A stretch of 20,610 nucleotides of DNA, from contig JAANSK020280824.1 in the NCBI GenBank assembly GCA_011763485.2, positions 1 through 20,610 on the forward strand, written 5' to 3'. The notes beneath the pieces were generated by a model. It was not told the DNA's origin, searched no databases, and worked only from the letters and a program-made list of their open reading frames with translations. Positions 17,140-20,610 of the stretch are shown piece by piece. The stretch comes from Isoetes engelmannii (taxonomy: Eukaryota; Streptophyta; Lycopodiopsida; Isoetales; Isoetaceae). The number at the start of each line of letters is the position of its first letter. Position 1 is the first letter of the stretch. The translations under genes were made by a program, and so were the position numbers.

Positions 17140-17932
17140 GTGAGGGCAACGGGACAAGCAGGGTTCCGATCGGGACAATCTACCATAGATCATCTGATGA
17201 CTCTCAGGGCAGCTATGGATGCAGTGAGAGATGCAGTGGCCTGTTTGTATGAAAAAGTGTTGGTCCAGCTATCTGCTCATTTGATAGAGAAGTGTAGTGA
17301 AGTGGTGAACATCAATATAGGGGTCAAGCAAGGATGTCCAGTGTCACCCACTCTTTTGCATTTTCATAGATGAGTTGGAAACCTGGATAACTCAGAATGG
17401 AGGTGAGGGCACTACAATAGGAGGATGCGTGCTTCTTCTACTTCTTTATCTTGATGACATTGTCTTACTATCGAGAGATAAGCAAGACCTGCAGAAACAC
17501 CTAGACGCATTAGCTTCTTTCTGTGATACTATGAAAATGAAGGTAAATTTCCAGAAAACCAAGATCGTTGTCTTTGGCACCCAGGCAGAAAATTTTATGT
17601 TCACATACAAGGGCAACCAAGTAGAGCTTGCTGCACAATACAAATATCTAGGGTTTGTAGACCAAAATTACAAATGGAGCAAATATGTTGAACAGAGGGC
17701 GGACAGTGGCCTAAAGGCTCTGTTCTTCATGCAGAGGAGATGCAGAAAAGCTAAAATTGTAAACTTTGGACTCAAAAAAATATTGTACAAGACACAGGTT
17801 CAATTAGTTCTATTGTATGGTTGCGAGGTATGGGGGCCAGGGTTGTCTCAAGAAATGTGGAAAAAAGTTGAAAAGGTACACAAAAAAAATTTTGATGACA
17901 GAACTTGGGGTGAAGATGCAAACGCCCTATGA
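17140..17932 (+). pseudogene. LINE reverse transcriptase, broken
   Basis: Two frames. The first (17140-17373) has QAGFRSGQSTIDHLMTLRAA, then jumps to LYEKVLVQL and INIGVKQGCPVSPTL (motif B region). About 45-50 residues that should hold motif A (FVDxxKAFD) are missing between VRD and LYEKV. The second frame (from about 17365, with FIDELETWI) carries motif C as LLYLDDIVLLS, where the usual YADD is YLDD, then KMKVNFQKTKIVVFG and the thumb (KYLGFVDQNYKWSKYVEQRA). The frame changes near 17365 and again near 17890. With motif A deleted the palm has lost a catalytic Asp, so this copy is dead. Confidence 0.85.
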
Positions 17933-18632
17933 AATGCTATTATAGGAGGCAGGTATGTTGTCAGTAGAAAGTGAAGCACTATGCCAATTACTCTGGTATG
18001 TTAATAAGGTTAAGCAAATGGAGGAAAGCAGATTTCCGGCACTAGCTTTGAAAGAGAGTGAACATAAAGGATGGTTAGCAGACATAAGGAAATGGTTGGG
18101 CCGATATGGCATGACTCTGGAGTCCATGTCACAGGATAAGATAACAATAAGAGAATGGGTTAGGACCAATGTGCAATATAGGGCATGGCAAGGGTGTGGT
18201 ACAAAAATGAAATACTACCAGGAGACCATGAATTCCGAACTAAGGCCGATGGCATATCTTAGTGAGGAGATATTAATAAACAAGAGACATAACTTATGCA
18301 GAATAAGGCTTAGCTCACATTACCTGGGAGTGGAGGTAGGAAGATGGGGGAATTACAACAGGGACAAATGACTCCGCAAGGGCTATAACTCAGGAGAAGT
18401 TGAGGATGAGGAACATTTTATTCGGCTTTGTCCTGCTTACCAGAACTTAAGGGATAGGTTGGGGATGAATTCAGCATCACTTGTGGAGTTCTTTGAGCAC
18501 CCGGGACAACTTATAGGGAGTATTTTGATCGAGGCACAAAAGCGTAGAGAGACATCAATTAAAAGCTATAAACATTTATTACAGGAGTATGAGGAGGATA
18601 TGAGAGATGAGGAGACAATGATGCTCCAATAG
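17933..18632 (+). pseudogene. LINE ORF2 C-terminal region, broken
   Basis: Continuation of the LINE ORF2. Reading the frame that follows the thumb gives ELGVKMQTPYEMLL, then a TAG, then EAGMLSVESEALCQLLWYV and a helical region to 18371, where a TGA interrupts. Beyond it NSGEVEDEEHFIRLCPAYQ is the usual EDEEHFLLxCP end of the C-terminal zinc-binding region, but the expected C-x2-C pair just before it reads RKGY, so two ligands are lost. The frame then runs to a TAG at 18630-18632. Confidence 0.75.
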
Positions 18633-18724
18633 GAGCACGTGAGTTGTTAAACAGAGTTTATGATCTTCGTTGTATTTGTAACATCTAATAGACCTTATGG
18701 TCTCATAGATGGAAAAATAAACAA

Positions 18725-18860
18725 TTTTTCTCTGTTTTCTCTCCCTCTCTTCCCCTCCCTTTTTCCTTTCTCTAGTCCCCTTACCTTTTCCCTTTCTCCA
18801 TGTACCCTTTTGACTGTCGGATTGAGAAAGTCATATGATTGAGTGAATCTAGGCCGTCCA
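18725..18860. repeat. Pyrimidine-rich repeat, right part, with conserved 18-bp tail
   Basis: C/T-rich at 18725-18811, resembling 17009-17122, followed by ATTGAGTGAATCTAGGCC (18838-18855), which matches 16983-17000 at 16 of 18 bases. The LINE appears to have landed inside such a repeat. Confidence 0.8.
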
Positions 18861-19053
18861 AACTAGGGCAAAATATAACTCCAATATTCACAATATATTT
18901 TCATAATATGTAAAAAAAGATATTTGAGCACATCTTCTATGACGTTCCAATATATTACATGCCATGAATACATATAATACGCTGCCGCATCACTGTACAT
19001 GTCACCTAGATAACATGTACAAGGATAGGTTTCGCAGGGCGACCATTAAGAAG

Positions 19054-19137
19054 TTAGTATATTATACTAACAATATAATACCATCAATAGTGCATGGCAA
19101 CATTAGGCAATTGGTGTATTAATTTAATACCACCAAT
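19054..19137. repeat. Two short AT-rich palindromes
   Basis: TTAGTATATTATACTAA (19054-19070) has perfect 7-base arms. ATTGGTGTATT and AATACCACCAAT (19110-19137) form a near-perfect inverted repeat around a short AT loop. Confidence 0.75.
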
Positions 19138-20454
19138 AGCCCAGATATATTATATTATATGTAATAAAGATACACAACATATTCCTCTAGGGGCAACTTA
19201 TACTTAATATATTACTTTAACGTAACATATTAAGTGGGTGGGCCATTATGGCTTCACATCTCTATCATGTATCTAGTTAATTCCACCTACCAGAGATGCA
19301 TTCAATTAAAGCATTTATGATGAAGTTGACGTTGAGACCAAGTTGACAAGTGGCAAGGCGATGTGGGGCCAAGTGATCCAATCACATGGCCAGGCCACAA
19401 TTTTAAGCTATTAAGGAAGTGACTCCAAACCCTAAAACCTTTTAAGTTTTTGGCCCTTCACATGTTGGGGATCTTCTGGAGCTAATTTCGAGCAGTGTTA
19501 TAGTCAATCGAGCTTCAGAGCTCGGGTAGAGCTTGCGTATATCAGGCGCTACTCCAGCGCCTTAGTTCTTGAGGATAATCGCCATGTCCGGATCTCACAG
19601 TGATGATTTGGGTCAAGGATTAGGTTGGTCTTGGGATAGCATGTCAATCCTAGCTTAACAGTAGAACTTAAGCTAAATTTCATCTTTATTTTAGTGATAG
19701 ATGTTCTTGAACCATTACCCTTAAAACGTGATTGTCTAAGGAGCATTCACCCTTGTATTCCTTAGGTTTAGATGTGATATATTAAAACAATTGTTCTATT
19801 GTTACAATGTTGTATGATCATGGCATGATGCTCTCTTTTGTGAAGGGGGGTAAAGACCTAGAAGCCATGTTAGTATGACTCTAGTAGTTAGACTGCATTA
19901 ATTTCCATTACAATTCGGCATGTGCATAGAGAGTCGGCATGGTCATGGGCCAAGGGCCTTGACTACCTTAGAATAGAGAACATGTTTTGATTGCAGAGGG
20001 ATCCACGGTATGCAGGTCTCTGGGGATCCATAGCAAGCTATGCATGATACGTTACCACTACGAGAGGACAAGGTATGAGTTTGACCCGTCCTAGGTGATG
20101 CGTCACTTCAGTGAGGTTAGGTCGAGTACAAGTGGAGGCAACCTCTTCTCTCTAGGTGCCTGCAATTGGCAAGATGCCTCTTGGAAGGAGCAGCCTTCCT
20201 GCCTCATCAGACCGGACGAGATTAAACCATGGAGCAACCTTAGGGTTACGTCTCTAGTAGGCTACATTTGAGACCCGAGGCTTTTTTATCTACCTGCAAA
20301 GTATGCACAGGAGGTGGGGAAGATGGGGCAATGCCACGTAGCCGATGTTGTGTCGACGACCTCTCTGATGACAAGCACTCATGCAACACAATTTACCAAA
20401 AAAAAACAAGCTAAGCTTCTAGGCAACCTCTTCTTCGCATAAAACAGACGGTTT

Positions 20455-20543
20455 CATATCATACTAAAATATGATATGAGCCTGGAGCACGCAATATAAG
20501 GTCAAAAAGATCGCGGCTGCGGCAAAAAGATCGCGGTCGCGAT
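20455..20543. repeat. 9-bp inverted repeat followed by GATCGCGG direct repeat
   Basis: CATATCATA (20455-20463) pairs perfectly with TATGATATG (20470-20478) across six bases. About 25 bases further, AAAAAGATCGCGG occurs twice about 20 bases apart. The second copy continues into ATCGCGGTCGCGAT, a 6-base-arm palindrome. Confidence 0.75.
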
Positions 20544-20610
20544 AAATACAAGAGCAGAAACATTTGTAATTTACATGTAAAGACTTATTTGAGATAAGAA
20601 TAATACAACA

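Larger units (their letters stand above)
17125..18724 (+). mobile_element. LINE remnant (reverse transcriptase to 3' UTR), inserted in pyrimidine-rich repeat
   Basis: A 5'-truncated non-LTR retrotransposon on the plus strand. It begins just upstream of QAGFRSGQSTIDHL (17152-17193), continues through the reverse transcriptase palm and thumb and the C-terminal domain to a stop at 18630-18632, and ends with a 3' UTR closing in AAAAATAAACAA (18713-18724). Pyrimidine-rich DNA flanks both sides, and T-rich stretches there fit a LINE endonuclease target. A clear target duplication could not be defined in such low-complexity flanks. Confidence 0.85.
18861..20610. other. Intergenic, AT-rich, no gene recognised
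   Basis: About 1.75 kb with no open frame over 65 codons that resembles a protein. It holds short palindromes (19054-19070, 19110-19137, 20455-20478) and a short GATCGCGG repeat (20505-20543). The word GGCAACCTCTTCT occurs near 20137 and 20422. The sequence from about 19480 on has the mixed composition of old transposon DNA, but I cannot name a family. Confidence 0.55.

Overview
The window looks like nuclear DNA of a land plant. Two large genes with GT-AG introns are typical plant genes: a plastid-type fructokinase and a MORC-family GHKL ATPase. Both lie on the minus strand and reconstruct as open, in-phase reading frames (399 and 784 codons including the stop). Around them is a repeat-rich background of LINE fragments, foldback and tandem repeats, and one unusual element that codes for part of a recombinase. 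A non-seed plant such as a fern or lycophyte is possible, but that is a guess; nothing here fixes the species.

Layout. 1-1100: 5' part of an L1-like LINE on the minus strand (ORF1 whole, ORF2 just starting at the window edge). 1140-2290: 3' end of a LINE on the plus strand, ending in poly(A). 2289-5630: a 3.3 kb block bounded by a 36-bp direct repeat (34/36 identical). It contains a spliced but incomplete Crypton-like (DUF3504/KIAA1958/ZMYM-type) tyrosine-recombinase gene, tandem repeats in its leader, an 0.8 kb insertion flanked by a 27-bp exact repeat, and iterated GGGGAGGTTTCC motifs near its right end. 5755-7963: fructokinase, seven coding exons, with a probable plastid transit peptide on exon 1. 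7964-9100: intergenic. 9100-9720: decayed LINE reverse transcriptase, minus strand. 9720-10713: intergenic, with a short tandem duplication. 10714-15449: MORC gene, twenty coding exons plus a probable 5' UTR exon upstream. 15460-16730: MORC upstream region with a 141-bp inverted-repeat (MITE-like) unit. 16735-18860: pyrimidine-rich repeat DNA interrupted by a third LINE remnant. 18860-20610: AT-rich intergenic DNA with small palindromes.

The two host genes have unrelated jobs: fructose phosphorylation in the plastid, and chromatin silencing in the nucleus. The most interesting object is the 2289-5630 block. Crypton-type recombinases are, to my knowledge, mainly described from fungi, oomycetes and animals. 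Here the recombinase remnant sits between long direct repeats, and the right repeat carries the most likely poly(A) signal of the fructokinase gene, which recalls att-flanked integrative elements at gene 3' ends. That reading is an inference and needs comparative data.
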